From positions 16,567-80,566 of the forward strand of contig JAIOXO010000005.1 of the NCBI GenBank assembly GCA_022396035.1: a stretch of 64,000 nucleotides of DNA, read 5' to 3'. Position 1 is the stretch's first letter, and each line of letters starts with the position of its first letter. Made by a program: the position numbers and the translations under genes. Source of the DNA: Actinomycetes bacterium (lineage in GTDB: Bacteria > Actinomycetota > Humimicrobiia > Humimicrobiales > Humimicrobiaceae). Shown here piece after piece: positions 1 through 8,982 of the stretch. Below the pieces are notes generated by a model. It saw nothing but the letters and a program-made list of their open reading frames with translations. It was not told the origin of the DNA and made no database searches.

Positions 1-2
1 GG

Positions 3-1232
3 ATAGATAAAAGAACCATTGATTTTTCTGCTGCCGTAGAAAGTCCGGGAGACAATGATGCCGGCCGGTTTTCGTTTTGGAGTAAGGGAAATGCTGATAA
101 TAACAGCAATATTTCCAGCTACCTTACTTATACCAATGAAGAGACTCATAAAACCATAGCCAAAAATATCCAGCACTCTCCAATTAAAACAGGAATGGTG
201 GATACCCATGGGCCCAGGCACTGTCCTTCTATTGATAGAAAAGTTATAAATTTTCCGGATAAACAAAAACACCCTGTTTTTATAGAGCCTGAAGGGGTGT
301 ATACAAATGAAATGTATCTTCAGGGGCTAACCACCAGCATGCCTTTTAGCATACAGCAAAAAATAGTTAATACCATTGACTGCTTAAGATACGCGTCCAT
401 TATAAGGCCAGGTTATGCAGTGGAATATGATTACCTTATACCCAATCAGCTTAACTATACGCTGGAATCAAAGCTGGTAGAAAACCTTTATTTTGCAGGC
501 CAGATAAACGGCACTTCAGGTTATGAAGAAGCAGCAGTTCAGGGGTTTGTAGCCGGAGTTAACGCAGCACTGAAAATAAAAGGGGACCAGCCACTTATAT
601 TAACCAGAGATAATAGCTATACAGGGGTCCTGATAGATGACCTAATAACCAAGGAATTGGTGGAACCATACCGCATGTACACTTCCAGGGCAGAATACAG
701 GCTGCTGCTGAGGTCTGATAATGCAGACCTCAGGCTGGCAGGGCATGGTTACCGGATTGGACTCCTGGATAAAACCCAACATGAGCAGGTGTTAAAAAAT
801 CAAATTGAAATAAAAGAGCTAATTGAAAAGTTGAAGTCTATAAATATAAAAGATACCTGGAAAAATAAAAAATCGGCTTCCATTATTGCATATGATCTAT
901 TAAAAAGACCAGAGCTAAAAGTAGGCCAGGTTTTGCGTGCTTCGGGAATATCTAAGAATGATTATCACCCCCGGGTGCTGGAACAGGTAGAAATAAGTGT
1001 AAAATATGAAGGATATATTAGCCGGCAACTGGCAGATATAAAGAGACTAAAAAACCTGGACAGCTTTGTGCTGCCGTCCCGGATAGATTATTATGAATTA
1101 AAAGGACTAACCTATGAAGCCCGGGAGAAACTGTCAAAAATTAAGCCTAATACTCTGGGACAGGCATCAAGGATAGCGGGTATTTCACCTGCAGATATAT
1201 CAGTACTGATGGTGGCTTTGAAAGGAAGATAA
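3..1232 (+). CDS. mnmG: tRNA uridine-5-carboxymethylaminomethyl modification enzyme MnmG (5' truncated by window edge)
   Basis: With MnmE, MnmG installs the cmnm5 group on wobble U34 of certain tRNAs, using FAD, NADH and folate. The reading frame is open from base 3, so the N-terminal FAD-binding part lies outside the window. Before the first internal ATG (195) the frame already reads MnmG-like sequence ([10 protein letters not shown], then [12 protein letters not shown]), so 195 is not the start. Further family blocks follow: [34 protein letters not shown], and the helical C-terminal domain ([16 protein letters not shown]). It is followed after 3 bases by rsmG, the classical gidA-gidB pair. 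The identification is firm; the gene is only partial. Confidence 0.96.
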   Translation: MDKRTIDFSAAVESPGDNDAGRFSFWSKGNADNNSNISSYLTYTNEETHKTIAKNIQHSPIKTGMVDTHGPRHCPSIDRKVINFPDKQKHPVFIEPEGVYTNEMYLQGLTTSMPFSIQQKIVNTIDCLRYASIIRPGYAVEYDYLIPNQLNYTLESKLVENLYFAGQINGTSGYEEAAVQGFVAGVNAALKIKGDQPLILTRDNSYTGVLIDDLITKELVEPYRMYTSRAEYRLLLRSDNADLRLAGHGYRIGLLDKTQHEQVLKNQIEIKELIEKLKSINIKDTWKNKKSASIIAYDLLKRPELKVGQVLRASGISKNDYHPRVLEQVEISVKYEGYISRQLADIKRLKNLDSFVLPSRIDYYELKGLTYEAREKLSKIKPNTLGQASRIAGISPADISVLMVALKGR

Positions 1233-1235
1233 GCT

Positions 1236-1952
1236 TTGGATTACCAATATGTTATTAACAATTACCTGCAAAAAATGGGAATAGAGGCCGAAGCCTCAAT
1301 GTTAACCCCCACTATAAAATACCTTAATCTTTTATACCAACAGAACCAAAAATTGAATTTAATGGGAACCAGGGACAAGCAGGAAATAGTTATACGCCAC
1401 TTCTTAGATTGCCTGTCCATACTTCAGTATAGACAGAAGTTTTTTAAAGAAGCCACCTGCATCCTGGATATCGGAAGCGGGGGTGGATTGCCGGGGATGC
1501 TGCTTTCCTTTTATCTTCCTCACTGCCGGTTTTTCCTGTTGGAAAAGTCTCTGAAAAAAACAAAATTTTTAAACCAGGCCGCCCTGATCAGTCCCTGGCA
1601 AAATGTAGAGATAATAAGAGGAAGGGCGGAACTCTTAGCAAGAGAACATAAATACCGGCAAGGATTTGAAACAGTATTGGCCAGGGCAGTTACCAGTTTC
1701 AAGATATTAATAGAATTGGCAATTCCATTTTGTAAAATAAATGGTAAAATTATATTTTATAAAAGCAGGAAGGTGTTCGAAGAAATTAATAGTAGCTCAG
1801 GGATGATTGAGAAATTGGGAGGTAAAATAAGGCAAATTCACCAGGTAGAAGTAGATGGACTTAACGAGTTCAGGGCTTTATTGGAAATAGGGAAAGTATC
1901 AAAAACGCCGGCCGAATATCCAAGAAACTTTGCTAAGATAAAAAGGGGTTAA
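1236..1952 (+). CDS. rsmG: 16S rRNA (guanine527-N7)-methyltransferase RsmG
   Basis: RsmG transfers a methyl group from SAM to N7 of G527 of 16S rRNA. The 238-residue length is normal for the family. The SAM-binding loop (LDIGSGGGLPGMLL) is at about residues 77-90, followed by the acidic strand (FFLLEKS) and the later block VLARAV. The start is TTG at 1236, three bases after the mnmG stop, with a GGAAG-type ribosome site inside the mnmG end. It lies in the mnmG-rsmG-parA-parB series. Nothing unusual was seen. Confidence 0.95.
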   Translation: MDYQYVINNYLQKMGIEAEASMLTPTIKYLNLLYQQNQKLNLMGTRDKQEIVIRHFLDCLSILQYRQKFFKEATCILDIGSGGGLPGMLLSFYLPHCRFFLLEKSLKKTKFLNQAALISPWQNVEIIRGRAELLAREHKYRQGFETVLARAVTSFKILIELAIPFCKINGKIIFYKSRKVFEEINSSSGMIEKLGGKIRQIHQVEVDGLNEFRALLEIGKVSKTPAEYPRNFAKIKRG

Positions 1953-1982
1953 TTTTGCAATCAATTATGTATTTGTGTAATT

Positions 1983-2825
1983 ATGCAATTCTTTAAAAAA
2001 GTGTTCACTAAATCCAAACAGAAAGAACAGGAAAACTTTTTCAATCAGGAATGCAGGATCATAGCAATTGCCAATCAAAAAGGCGGAGTAGGAAAAAGTA
2101 CTACTGCGGTTAACCTTGCGGCTTTTTTGGGAATGGAAGGCCTTAATACCTTGCTGGTGGATATGGACCCTCAGAGTAACTCTACCAGCGGTCTGGGGAT
2201 AAATTCGGAAAATATAAACAGTTCTATTTATGACATACTCATAGAAGACCAGGATCCCAACCAGGTTATAATGGAAACCGAGTTTGACCATCTTAAACTG
2301 ATTCCTTCCTCAATAGAACTAGCTGGCGCAGAAGTAGAAATGGTTTCCAGCATGAAAAGAGAATATAAATTAGATAAAGCTATTGATAAGATAAAAGACC
2401 AATTCCAGTATATAATAATAGATTGCCCTCCTGCGCTGAGCCTGTTAACCATCAATGCTCTTACCGCAGCCCGGGAAGTTCTGATCCCAATTCAATGTGA
2501 GTACTATGCATTGGAGGGGTTGGGACAGCTTATCAACACCATTAATTTGGTTAAAAACAACCTTAATGAAGGCCTGGAGATTACCGGGGCAGTGATGACC
2601 ATGTATGATCCCAGGACAAGGCTGGCAGAAGAGGTAATAAAAGAAGTAAGGAATTATTTTGACAAAAAATTGTTTACCACCATAATTCCCAGAAATGTAA
2701 GATTAAGTGAGGCGCCAAGTTACGGGCAGCCTATTATGATATACGATTCTGGCTGCAAAGGATCAGTTGCATATAAAAATTTGATGAAGGAAGTGATAGA
2801 AAATGGCAAGAAGAGGATTGGGTAA
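1983..2825 (+). CDS. parA: Chromosome-partitioning ATPase ParA (Soj)
   Basis: A deviant Walker-type ATPase that acts with ParB to segregate the origin region on the nucleoid. The P-loop KGGVGKST lies at residues 33-40, the Walker A' block VDMDPQSNSTSG at about 59-70, and the Walker B region reads IIIDCPPALSLL. About 25 residues precede the usual N-terminal strand, a modest extension. No good ribosome site precedes the ATG. The 3' end overlaps parB by 23 bases, which indicates translational coupling. A chromosomal rather than plasmid role is inferred from the mnmG/rsmG context. Confidence 0.93.
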   Translation: MQFFKKVFTKSKQKEQENFFNQECRIIAIANQKGGVGKSTTAVNLAAFLGMEGLNTLLVDMDPQSNSTSGLGINSENINSSIYDILIEDQDPNQVIMETEFDHLKLIPSSIELAGAEVEMVSSMKREYKLDKAIDKIKDQFQYIIIDCPPALSLLTINALTAAREVLIPIQCEYYALEGLGQLINTINLVKNNLNEGLEITGAVMTMYDPRTRLAEEVIKEVRNYFDKKLFTTIIPRNVRLSEAPSYGQPIMIYDSGCKGSVAYKNLMKEVIENGKKRIG

Positions 2826-3678
2826 GGGGCTCAGCGCACTTATACCCAGCAGTAAAGAAGAAACCAAACAGGATGAAAAATTCAAGGTACAGGAGGTGCC
2901 TTTATCCCATATAAGACCAAATAAAAATCAGCCCCGGCAGAATTTTAAAGACCAGTCTTTGGAAGAACTGGCGGCTTCTATTAAACAATTTGGAGTAATA
3001 CAGCCCATATTAATAAGAACTTCAGGCAGACAGGAGGGCAGTTACGAAATAGTAGCAGGGGAAAGAAGGTACCGGGCTTCCAAGCTTGCCGGACTGGACA
3101 GTATTCCCAGCATTATAGCCTCTGGTGTAGACGATATTTCATCACTGGAGATGGCCCTAATTGAGAACATACATCGGGATAACCTTAGCCCCATGGAACT
3201 GGCTTTCACCTATAAGCAACTTGTCGAAGAATTTAAAATAACCCATGACCAACTGTCGGAAAGAGTAGGGAAGAGCAGGACAGCCATAACCAATTGCCTT
3301 AGACTTCTGGCTCTACCTGTACAGGTTCAGAAATTAGTAGATGAGGGAAAAATAAGTGCAGGTCATGCACGGGCCCTTCTAACTTTAGAGTCAGAACAGA
3401 AACAGATAAATCTAGCAAATCTAATAATCAAAAAAAGCTTAACCGTAAGAGATATTGAGCAGCTGGTAAACCGGGAAAACAGCCAGACCCAGCAACGTAA
3501 GAGAGTAAAAGATGTCCAGTTTAAAAAACTGCCCCAATTATCCGACAGGATGTCTTTCCACCTTGGTGCCCCGGTAAAAATTAAAGTTAATAAGAAAAAA
3601 GGCAAGGTAGAAATATCTTTTAGCTCAGTAAAGGACCTAGAAAGGATCTTCAGTAAAATTGTTGGGCAAAAAGCCTGA
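2803..3678 (+). CDS. parB: Chromosome-partitioning protein ParB (Spo0J)
   Basis: A CTP-dependent DNA clamp that loads at parS and stimulates ParA. It begins with the typical arginine-rich MARRGLGKGLSALIP leader. The N-terminal CTP-binding fold has the conserved GERRYRA box at about residues 86-92 and ENIHRDNLSPMELA after it. A helix-turn-helix follows near residues 140-175, and the C-terminal dimer domain closes the 291-residue protein. The start lies inside the end of parA and the end overlaps lipA by 20 bases. I did not notice a canonical parS 16-mer in the window, but I did not scan every base for degenerate copies. Confidence 0.94.
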   Translation: MARRGLGKGLSALIPSSKEETKQDEKFKVQEVPLSHIRPNKNQPRQNFKDQSLEELAASIKQFGVIQPILIRTSGRQEGSYEIVAGERRYRASKLAGLDSIPSIIASGVDDISSLEMALIENIHRDNLSPMELAFTYKQLVEEFKITHDQLSERVGKSRTAITNCLRLLALPVQVQKLVDEGKISAGHARALLTLESEQKQINLANLIIKKSLTVRDIEQLVNRENSQTQQRKRVKDVQFKKLPQLSDRMSFHLGAPVKIKVNKKKGKVEISFSSVKDLERIFSKIVGQKA

Positions 3679-4528
3679 TTGGCTAAAGAAGAGAATTAAA
3701 GTTGATAATACCAACATATCTGAAATTAGAGAGCTGATCGGCGGGTCCAATCTTAACACAGTATGCCAGAGTGCCAAGTGCCCCAATATTTTTGAATGCT
3801 ATAGCAGAAAAACTGCTACCTTTATGTTAATGGGAGACAGATGTACCAGAAATTGTACCTTTTGTGGGGTAGACACCGGTAAACCTCTGCCCTTGGATAA
3901 AGAAGAGCCAGTAAAGATTGCTCAAGCTGTAAAAAAAATGGGGTTGCGCTATGTGGTGCTAACCTCAGTTACCAGAGACGACCTTGCTGATGGCGGCGCC
4001 AGCCATTTTGCTGCTACCATAAGGGAAATAAAGAAGAAGAATGAGGACTGTTATATAGAGTGTCTTATACCTGATCTTAAGGGGGATGCAACAGACTTAG
4101 AAACTATACTTTCCGAAGACATAACAGTATTGAATCATAACCTTGAAACCATATCAGGAAATTATGCCCGTGTCAGACCCAAAGCAAGTTATAAAAGCTC
4201 CCTAGATATATTAAAAAATGCAAAAAGAAGCAGGGAAAATATATATACCAAAACCGGATTTATGCTGGGCTTGGGAGAGAATTTATCACAGATAAAAAAG
4301 CTTTTGGAAGACATAAGAAGTACTGGCTGCGATATGGTAACCATAGGCCAGTATCTTAGGCCTTCGGCCAGCAATACAGAAGTAATTAAATATTATAGCC
4401 CTCAAGAATTTAGAGAGGTGGGCAATTTAGCTGAAAAAATGGGATTAAAAGCAGCAGTAAGCGGAATCTTTGTTCGTTCATCCTACCATGCTGCTGAACT
4501 GCTGGATAGAATAAGGATGGATAGTTAA
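3659..4528 (+). CDS. lipA: Lipoyl synthase LipA (radical SAM)
   Basis: LipA inserts two sulfur atoms into protein-bound octanoyl chains to make the lipoyl cofactor. Two [4Fe-4S] motifs are visible: the auxiliary cluster cysteines C36, C41 and C47 (block CQSAKCPNIFEC), and the radical-SAM CxxxCxxC at C62, C66 and C69 (RCTRNCTFCG). The C-terminal RSSYHA supplies the serine known to ligate the auxiliary cluster. The start is TTG inside parB. No lipB or lipoate ligase is adjacent, so the octanoyl source must be encoded elsewhere. Placement in the parAB operon is unusual. Confidence 0.95.
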   Translation: MLGKKPDWLKKRIKVDNTNISEIRELIGGSNLNTVCQSAKCPNIFECYSRKTATFMLMGDRCTRNCTFCGVDTGKPLPLDKEEPVKIAQAVKKMGLRYVVLTSVTRDDLADGGASHFAATIREIKKKNEDCYIECLIPDLKGDATDLETILSEDITVLNHNLETISGNYARVRPKASYKSSLDILKNAKRSRENIYTKTGFMLGLGENLSQIKKLLEDIRSTGCDMVTIGQYLRPSASNTEVIKYYSPQEFREVGNLAEKMGLKAAVSGIFVRSSYHAAELLDRIRMDS

Positions 4529-4951
4529 ATGGAAATGTCCAAAAAATATATTAAACTGTGTAGCCTTAAGGAAATACAAGCCCTGTGTACCTGGAATGCG
4601 GGAGACAGGTTTCTCATAAAATCTCAAGAAGTTTTTTCTTTTCTGGAAAAAAACAAAGGTTTTAAAGATGATGCCAAATGCATGGTGTGGGTCCCAAACT
4701 ACGACTCCAATTTTGAAATAGACCAAAAAGATCTTTTATGGATTCCTAACCTCAGCCAGGTAGTATCCCTGTTAAAGAAAACAGCCCCTGACCTGAGCAA
4801 GATGGCAATAGAATACATTGGTGATAAATGGAGCTGTAGCCTACATTACCCATCTCATCAAACCAAAAAAATTATTCCTATAGTTACCTTTGCCAAAACC
4901 GGAAAAACAGCCTGCATCAAAGCACTGGTTACTTTAATCAGGTTAAAGTAA
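4529..4951 (+). CDS. Hypothetical protein, operon-linked to lipA
   Basis: A soluble 140-residue protein that I do not recognise. The ATG follows the lipA stop directly and the stop overlaps the next gene by one base (TAATG), so it is translated within the lipA operon. There is no signal peptide or membrane segment. A few cysteines are scattered (CSLKEIQALC near the start), with no metal-binding spacing. A central stretch is rich in aromatic and acidic residues. A second in-frame ATG two codons downstream could also serve as the start. The tight operon position argues that it is a real gene. Confidence 0.6.
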   Translation: MEMSKKYIKLCSLKEIQALCTWNAGDRFLIKSQEVFSFLEKNKGFKDDAKCMVWVPNYDSNFEIDQKDLLWIPNLSQVVSLLKKTAPDLSKMAIEYIGDKWSCSLHYPSHQTKKIIPIVTFAKTGKTACIKALVTLIRLK

Positions 4952-5367
4952 TGGGTGGTAATTATTGTTTAATCATAAGCCTGGAGGCCAGTGTTAGAAA
5001 AAAGGTGGGCAGGCTGGGGCGGTTGAGTTTTTGCCAGGGCTACTATATCTACATCGGATCGGCTAAAAGCAATATGGATAAAAGGCTGGCCAGGCATTCA
5101 AGAAAAGGAAAAAAACTATACTGGCACATAGATTATTTGTTAGACAATCCCCATTCAGCTCTGAAAGCCATATATTCTAAAAACTGGAAAAAGGGCGGAG
5201 AATGTGAAACAGCAAGGCGGTTAAGGGATAAACTGCAGGGGATAGACCGATTTGGGGCCTCCGACTGCAGCTGCAACAGCCACTTGTATTATTTTAAGCC
5301 CGGCCGGAAAGCAATGGTTAAAATAATGCTAACCGGAGCTGGATATAAGAAAATAGGCAAACTCTGA
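4951..5367 (+). CDS. DUF123 (COG1833) GIY-YIG-like nuclease-fold protein
   Basis: This matches the DUF123/COG1833 family, a compact GIY-YIG-related fold. Recognisable blocks are GYYIYIGSAKSNMDKRLARH near residues 30-50, YWHIDYLL near 70, and the C-terminal FGASDCSCNSHLYYF with conserved cysteines. In archaea these domains are often fused to endonuclease III, but here the protein is free-standing (138 residues). Its biochemical role is not established. The last 39 bases overlap the convergent metW gene, a long antisense overlap for two coding 3' ends. Confidence 0.75.
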   Translation: MGGNYCLIISLEASVRKKVGRLGRLSFCQGYYIYIGSAKSNMDKRLARHSRKGKKLYWHIDYLLDNPHSALKAIYSKNWKKGGECETARRLRDKLQGIDRFGASDCSCNSHLYYFKPGRKAMVKIMLTGAGYKKIGKL

Positions 5368-5913
5368 AGTTAAATTGGGAACAAAGTTAACTGACTTTTT
5401 CCCCTGGAAAACGGTATAATTCTGATCCAGGATTTGAATCTCCTCTTCCCTGCAAAATTCCTGGAAGTCCTTTACCGTAAACAGGTGTATATTGGGGGTT
5501 TCGTACCATTTATAGGGTAGTATCCTGGTATTTGGCATTCTTCCGGTAAACAGAATAGACAACCTTATTTTTATATAGGCAAAGTTTGGAAAGCTCACTA
5601 TAGCCTTATCCCCAATTCTTAATATGTCTTTGATTATCTTCTTGGGATTGTTGGTTAACTGCAAGATATCATGGGCCAATACCATATCAAAAGAGGAGGG
5701 GGGGTAATCAGTTAGGTCCTGATTAATATCTCCCTGGATTACTGAAAGGCCTTTGGACAATGCAGCAACAACCTTTTGCTCCGATATATCTAAACCAAAG
5801 CAGTTTGCACCCTTTCTATCTATAAGCTGTTGCTGTAACTGGCCTGATCCGCAGCCCAGCACCAGCACCTTTGAATTCTTATCCACCCATTTTAGAAAAA
5901 TTGTATCTATCAT
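5329..5913 (-). CDS. metW: MetW-like methyltransferase-fold protein
   Basis: MetW partners MetX in many bacteria and is thought to be needed for homoserine acylation; it has a SAM-methyltransferase fold. Blocks seen are VLVLGCGSGQLQQQL, IQGDINQDLTDYPPSSFDMV, IVSFPNFAYIKIR and the family signature PYKWYETPNIHLFTVKDF. The frame is open further upstream, but that extension is only the antisense of metX coding. The ATG at 5913 gives the normal 194-residue protein, begins one base after the metX stop, and has a GGGGAG ribosome site. The metX-metW operon is clear. Confidence 0.9.
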   Translation of the reverse strand: MIDTIFLKWVDKNSKVLVLGCGSGQLQQQLIDRKGANCFGLDISEQKVVAALSKGLSVIQGDINQDLTDYPPSSFDMVLAHDILQLTNNPKKIIKDILRIGDKAIVSFPNFAYIKIRLSILFTGRMPNTRILPYKWYETPNIHLFTVKDFQEFCREEEIQILDQNYTVFQGKKSVNFVPNLTSEFAYFLISSSG

Positions 5914-5914
5914 T

Positions 5915-7042
5915 TCAGCTCCCCAAGGAATTAAGGAAACCCCTGGCTGCATCCTTAAATTTTGGCAGATCCAGCAGAAAGGAATCATGGCCAAAAGGAG
6001 ATTCAATATTGCAGTAAGCGGTATCCAGTCCATTAATTTTTAAAGCCTTTACTATCTTGGCAGACTCCTGCTGTGGATACAACCAGTCAGAAGAAAAAGA
6101 GATAACCAAAGATCTGGCCTTAACTCCCTTAAGGGCTTCTGCCAGGTTGCTATGTTTACCGTAGATATTAAAAGCATCTATGGCCTTGGTTATATAAAGG
6201 TAGGAGTTGGGATCAAATCTTTTTACAAAGGATTCCCCCTTGTATTGCAAATAGCTTTCCACCTCAAATTCTTTTAAAAAATCTATACCTTCTACTTTGT
6301 TGTTATAAGTTTTTCTGCCAAATTTTTGATGCATTGATTGCTGGCTAATATAAGTTATATGCCCAATCATCCTGGCAATCTTAAGGCCTACCAGGGGTTT
6401 ATTCTCTTGCGGATAATAGTTGCCCCTTTTCCAGTTGGGGTCAGATATTATGGCATATCTGCCCACGCTGTTAAAAGCAATAGCCTGGGCTGTATGGCTG
6501 GCAGCAGTAGCAATAAATATTGCAGCTTCGGTCTGATTTGGATAGCTTTTTGCCCACTGCAGGGCCAACATTCCTCCCATGGAGCCTCCTGCTACTGCCA
6601 GTAATTTGGTAATGCCCAAGTGCTTTAAGAGCTCCTTTTGTGGTTTGAGCATATCAGAAATAGTGATAGGAGGAAAAGATACACCATAAGGCTTGCCGGT
6701 TTCCGGGTTTATAGAACTGGGGCCGGTTGATCCTTTACATCCTCCCAGCACATTTGCACAAATTATGAAAAATTTATCAGTGTCAAAAGGCTTGCCTGGC
6801 CCAATCATAAAATCCCACCAGCCCGGCTTGGTATCTTCCGGGGAATTAAAAAAAGCTGCATGGGCATCGCCTGACAGGGCATGGAATACAACTATGGCAT
6901 TGGATTTGCTGCTGTTCAGGCTGCCATAGGTTTCATATGCTACTCTTACCGGCGAGATTTGCTTCCCACACTCCAGCCGTAATGGCTGCCCGGAAGGGTA
7001 AGCATCAAAATATTGGGTTTTTATAATTTCCTTTTTTGTCAT
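5915..7042 (-). CDS. metX: Homoserine O-acetyltransferase MetX
   Basis: An alpha/beta-hydrolase-fold acyltransferase that activates homoserine with an acyl-CoA, usually acetyl-CoA, for methionine synthesis. The nucleophile Ser154 sits in GGSMGG; the other triad members are in SDWLYP near residue 318 and FGHDSFLLD near 352. Signature blocks YETYGSL, NVLGGCKGSTGPSS and PNWKRGNYY are present. The 375-residue length is normal. Acetyl versus succinyl specificity cannot be told by eye. No obvious ribosome site precedes the ATG. It lies divergent to an Rrf2 regulator and upstream of metW. Confidence 0.93.
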   Translation of the reverse strand: MTKKEIIKTQYFDAYPSGQPLRLECGKQISPVRVAYETYGSLNSSKSNAIVVFHALSGDAHAAFFNSPEDTKPGWWDFMIGPGKPFDTDKFFIICANVLGGCKGSTGPSSINPETGKPYGVSFPPITISDMLKPQKELLKHLGITKLLAVAGGSMGGMLALQWAKSYPNQTEAAIFIATAASHTAQAIAFNSVGRYAIISDPNWKRGNYYPQENKPLVGLKIARMIGHITYISQQSMHQKFGRKTYNNKVEGIDFLKEFEVESYLQYKGESFVKRFDPNSYLYITKAIDAFNIYGKHSNLAEALKGVKARSLVISFSSDWLYPQQESAKIVKALKINGLDTAYCNIESPFGHDSFLLDLPKFKDAARGFLNSLGS

Positions 7043-7167
7043 ATAATTACTATTAATACTATAGAATTTATAGGGAATAATAATATAACCCTAAGTAATT
7101 GTCAATTAAGCAATTATATTATACAATACTTTTTCTATAAGAATACTAATAATATGATTATAATACT
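7043..7167. promoter_or_regulatory. Divergent metX/rrf2 promoter region with an inverted repeat
   Basis: An AT-rich region between divergently transcribed metX and the Rrf2 gene. It holds TAATTG (7096-7101) and CAATTA (7111-7116), an inverted repeat with a 9-base spacer. A TATAAT (7159-7164) lies only 3 bases before the rrf2 ATG, so rrf2 mRNA may be nearly leaderless. The repeat is a candidate autoregulatory operator. The base composition makes such repeats easy to find, so this is tentative. Confidence 0.35.
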
Positions 7168-7593
7168 ATGAAAATATCAACCAGAGGAAGATACAGCACC
7201 CGGCTGATGCTTGAGCTTGCCTCCAGGCACAACCAGGGACCAATATTTCTAAAGGACATAAGCAAAGCCCAGGACATATCCCTTAAATACCTGTCCCAGC
7301 TGATAATACCCTTAAAAATTGCAGGACTGGTGAAATCCACCCGCGGGGCCCATGGCGGATACACACTGGCCCGGGAACCGGAAAATATAACTTTAAGAGA
7401 AATTGTGGAGGCTGTAGAAGGACCCATAGCTTTGGTAGAGTGTATAAACGACCCCCAACTGTGCTACCGGTATGGAGAGTGCGTAAGTAAAGAAATTTGG
7501 GCTGAGATAACCAAGGATATATACATGAAACTGGACTCAATTAACCTTAAGCAAATGCTGGCCAAACAGGAGAAATTAGAAAAAGAAGTCTAG
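7168..7593 (+). CDS. Rrf2-family transcriptional regulator, Fe-S (IscR-like) type
   Basis: A winged-helix Rrf2 regulator of 141 residues. It opens with the family block [18 protein letters not shown], has a helix-turn-helix near residues 27-55, and the wing [13 protein letters not shown] at about 58-70. Three cysteines near residues 91-104 ([14 protein letters not shown], spacing C-x6-C-x5-C) match the cluster-binding pattern of IscR and differ from cysteine-less CymR. It is therefore likely to sense Fe-S or redox status. Flanked by metX and an O-acetylhomoserine sulfhydrylase, it probably controls sulfur genes; that is inference. Its stop shares a CTAG with the stop of the convergent sulfhydrylase frame. 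Confidence 0.9.
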   Translation: MKISTRGRYSTRLMLELASRHNQGPIFLKDISKAQDISLKYLSQLIIPLKIAGLVKSTRGAHGGYTLAREPENITLREIVEAVEGPIALVECINDPQLCYRYGECVSKEIWAEITKDIYMKLDSINLKQMLAKQEKLEKEV

Positions 7594-7736
7594 CTCCCAG
7601 ACTTTTCTAAAGCCTGTTCCAGATCATCAATTATATCTTGTATGCTTTCAATCCCTACCGACAGCCTAATAAAGTCATCAGTTATACCGGCAGACTCTCT
7701 CTGTTCTAAGCTTAACTGTTGATGGGTAGTGGTAGC
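7590..7736 (-). pseudogene. Out-of-frame C-terminal end of O-acetylhomoserine sulfhydrylase
   Basis: This segment encodes the missing last 48 residues of the upstream sulfhydrylase in another frame: it opens ATTTHQQLS, continues [13 protein letters not shown], and ends [11 protein letters not shown] with TAG at 7590. This is the conserved C-terminus of the family. One base is missing at about 7737-7739: the plus strand reads AGGTGTAT where AGGGTGTAT would restore the His-Pro-Ala join. It may be a real mutation or a one-base sequencing or assembly error in a G run. Confidence 0.85.
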
Positions 7737-8872
7737 AGGTGTATGGCCAGGGATTTGGCATCCCCGATATTTGCTAGATGAGAAAAAAGATTTAACGATT
7801 CTATGAATTTTTTACCAGCACCCAGGCCTCCCTTTATGCCAAAACCGACCATGGCCCCATAACCCTTATCAAGGTATTTTTTGGCTAAACTGTAGGTAGG
7901 ATGTGTATCCAGCCCCGGATATTTAACCCAGTTAACCCGGGAATGATCATTCAGATATCTGGCCACGGTTAGGGCGTTTGAACTATGTCTTTCCATCCTG
8001 AGGGAAAGGGTTTCCAGGCCCAACAGCAAAAGGAAAGCATTAAACGGAGACAGGCATGAACCCATATCTCTTAACATCTGTACCCTGGCTTTGGTTATAA
8101 AGGCAGCATTGCCGAACTTTTGGGTATAGACCAGGCCATGGTAACTGGGGTCTGGCTGGTTAAGCGATTTAAACCTATCGGATTGGTCCCAATTGAATTT
8201 TCCAGAGTCAATGATTGCTCCGGCAATAGAAGTCCCGTTGCCGCATATGAATTTGGTTGCAGAGTGTATAACAATATCTGCCCCCCATTCTATAGGTTTT
8301 AGCAAATATGGAGAGGCCAGTGTATTGTCAATTATAAGAGGGATGCCGTGGCTATGGGCAATCTCTGATAAAGCTTTTATATCCAGCACATCAAGATTAG
8401 GATTTCCAATTGATTCAGCATAAATAGCTTTGGTGTTCTTTTCCACTGCATTGTCGAAACCTTCAAGATCTGAAGGTTTGATAAACTTAACCTCTATACC
8501 CAGTTTGGCCAGGGTATGTTCAAAAAGAGTAAAGGTTCCTCCATACAGGGAAGAAGAAGATACAATCTGGTCTCCCGACCCGGCGATATTTAGAATTGAA
8601 AGGGTCTCTGCTGCCTGCCCGGAGGAAGTTGCCAGAGCTCCAACCCCTTGTTCAAGAGAAGCTATTCTTTCTTCAAAGACTTCTACTGTTGGGTTCATAA
8701 TACGGGAATAAATATAACCCGGTTTATCCAATGCAAATAGGTCTGCAGCATGAGCAGTATCTTCAAAAAGATAGGAAGAGGTCTGATGGATAGGCACTGC
8801 TCTGGAACCGGTGGAATCTTTTTTAAAGCCCTGATGTATAGCCCTGGTCTCAAAACCGTATTTCTTACTCAT
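7712..8872 (-). CDS. O-acetylhomoserine sulfhydrylase (PLP enzyme), frameshifted near its 3' end
   Basis: A Cys/Met-metabolism PLP enzyme that makes homocysteine from O-acetylhomoserine and sulfide. It has the typical N-terminus ([10 protein letters not shown]), [12 protein letters not shown], the cofactor lysine K207 in [10 protein letters not shown], and [12 protein letters not shown]. Translation runs normally to [10 protein letters not shown] and then switches to a foreign tail, LLPLPINS, before stopping. The family's true C-terminus continues in another frame down to 7590, so a one-base deletion near 7737 explains the truncation. The loss removes about 48 residues that help build the active site, so the product as written is probably inactive. 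The family also includes cystathionine synthases, but the '[10 protein letters not shown]' region fits the sulfhydrylase group. Confidence 0.9.
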   Translation of the reverse strand: MSKKYGFETRAIHQGFKKDSTGSRAVPIHQTSSYLFEDTAHAADLFALDKPGYIYSRIMNPTVEVFEERIASLEQGVGALATSSGQAAETLSILNIAGSGDQIVSSSSLYGGTFTLFEHTLAKLGIEVKFIKPSDLEGFDNAVEKNTKAIYAESIGNPNLDVLDIKALSEIAHSHGIPLIIDNTLASPYLLKPIEWGADIVIHSATKFICGNGTSIAGAIIDSGKFNWDQSDRFKSLNQPDPSYHGLVYTQKFGNAAFITKARVQMLRDMGSCLSPFNAFLLLLGLETLSLRMERHSSNALTVARYLNDHSRVNWVKYPGLDTHPTYSLAKKYLDKGYGAMVGFGIKGGLGAGKKFIESLNLFSHLANIGDAKSLAIHLLPLPINS

Positions 8873-8881
8873 TGTCTCACC

Positions 8882-8946
8882 TATAAACTATAAATTCTAT
8901 TGAATTAATAGTTTATATATATTATACCTTAAAAATATTATGTCAA
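8882..8946 (-). promoter_or_regulatory. Promoter with 36-base near-perfect palindrome upstream of O-acetylhomoserine sulfhydrylase
   Basis: Bases 8882-8917 form a palindrome with 16-base arms, one mismatch and a 4-base centre (outer arms TATAAACTAT and ATAGTTTATA). It ends about 10 bases before the ATG. On the minus strand a TTGACA (8941-8946) and a TATAAT (8921-8926) lie just upstream, with a short 14-base spacer. The palindrome would overlap the transcription start, as expected for a repressor operator; it could also fold in the leader RNA. The nearby Rrf2 regulator is the obvious candidate ligand, but that is inference. Confidence 0.55.
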
Positions 8947-8982
8947 TTCTTTTTAAGGCTTGAGGTTTTGTATATAGGAGAC

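Noticed and set aside
2803..3678. parS site within or near parB
   Set aside because: No 16-base palindrome of the TGTTTCACGTGAAACA type was noticed in this area.
5329..6033. Longer metW frame reaching upstream to 6033
   Set aside because: The extra 40 residues are antisense-type readings inside the metX gene and have no MetW similarity; ATG 5913 has a ribosome site and gives the normal length.
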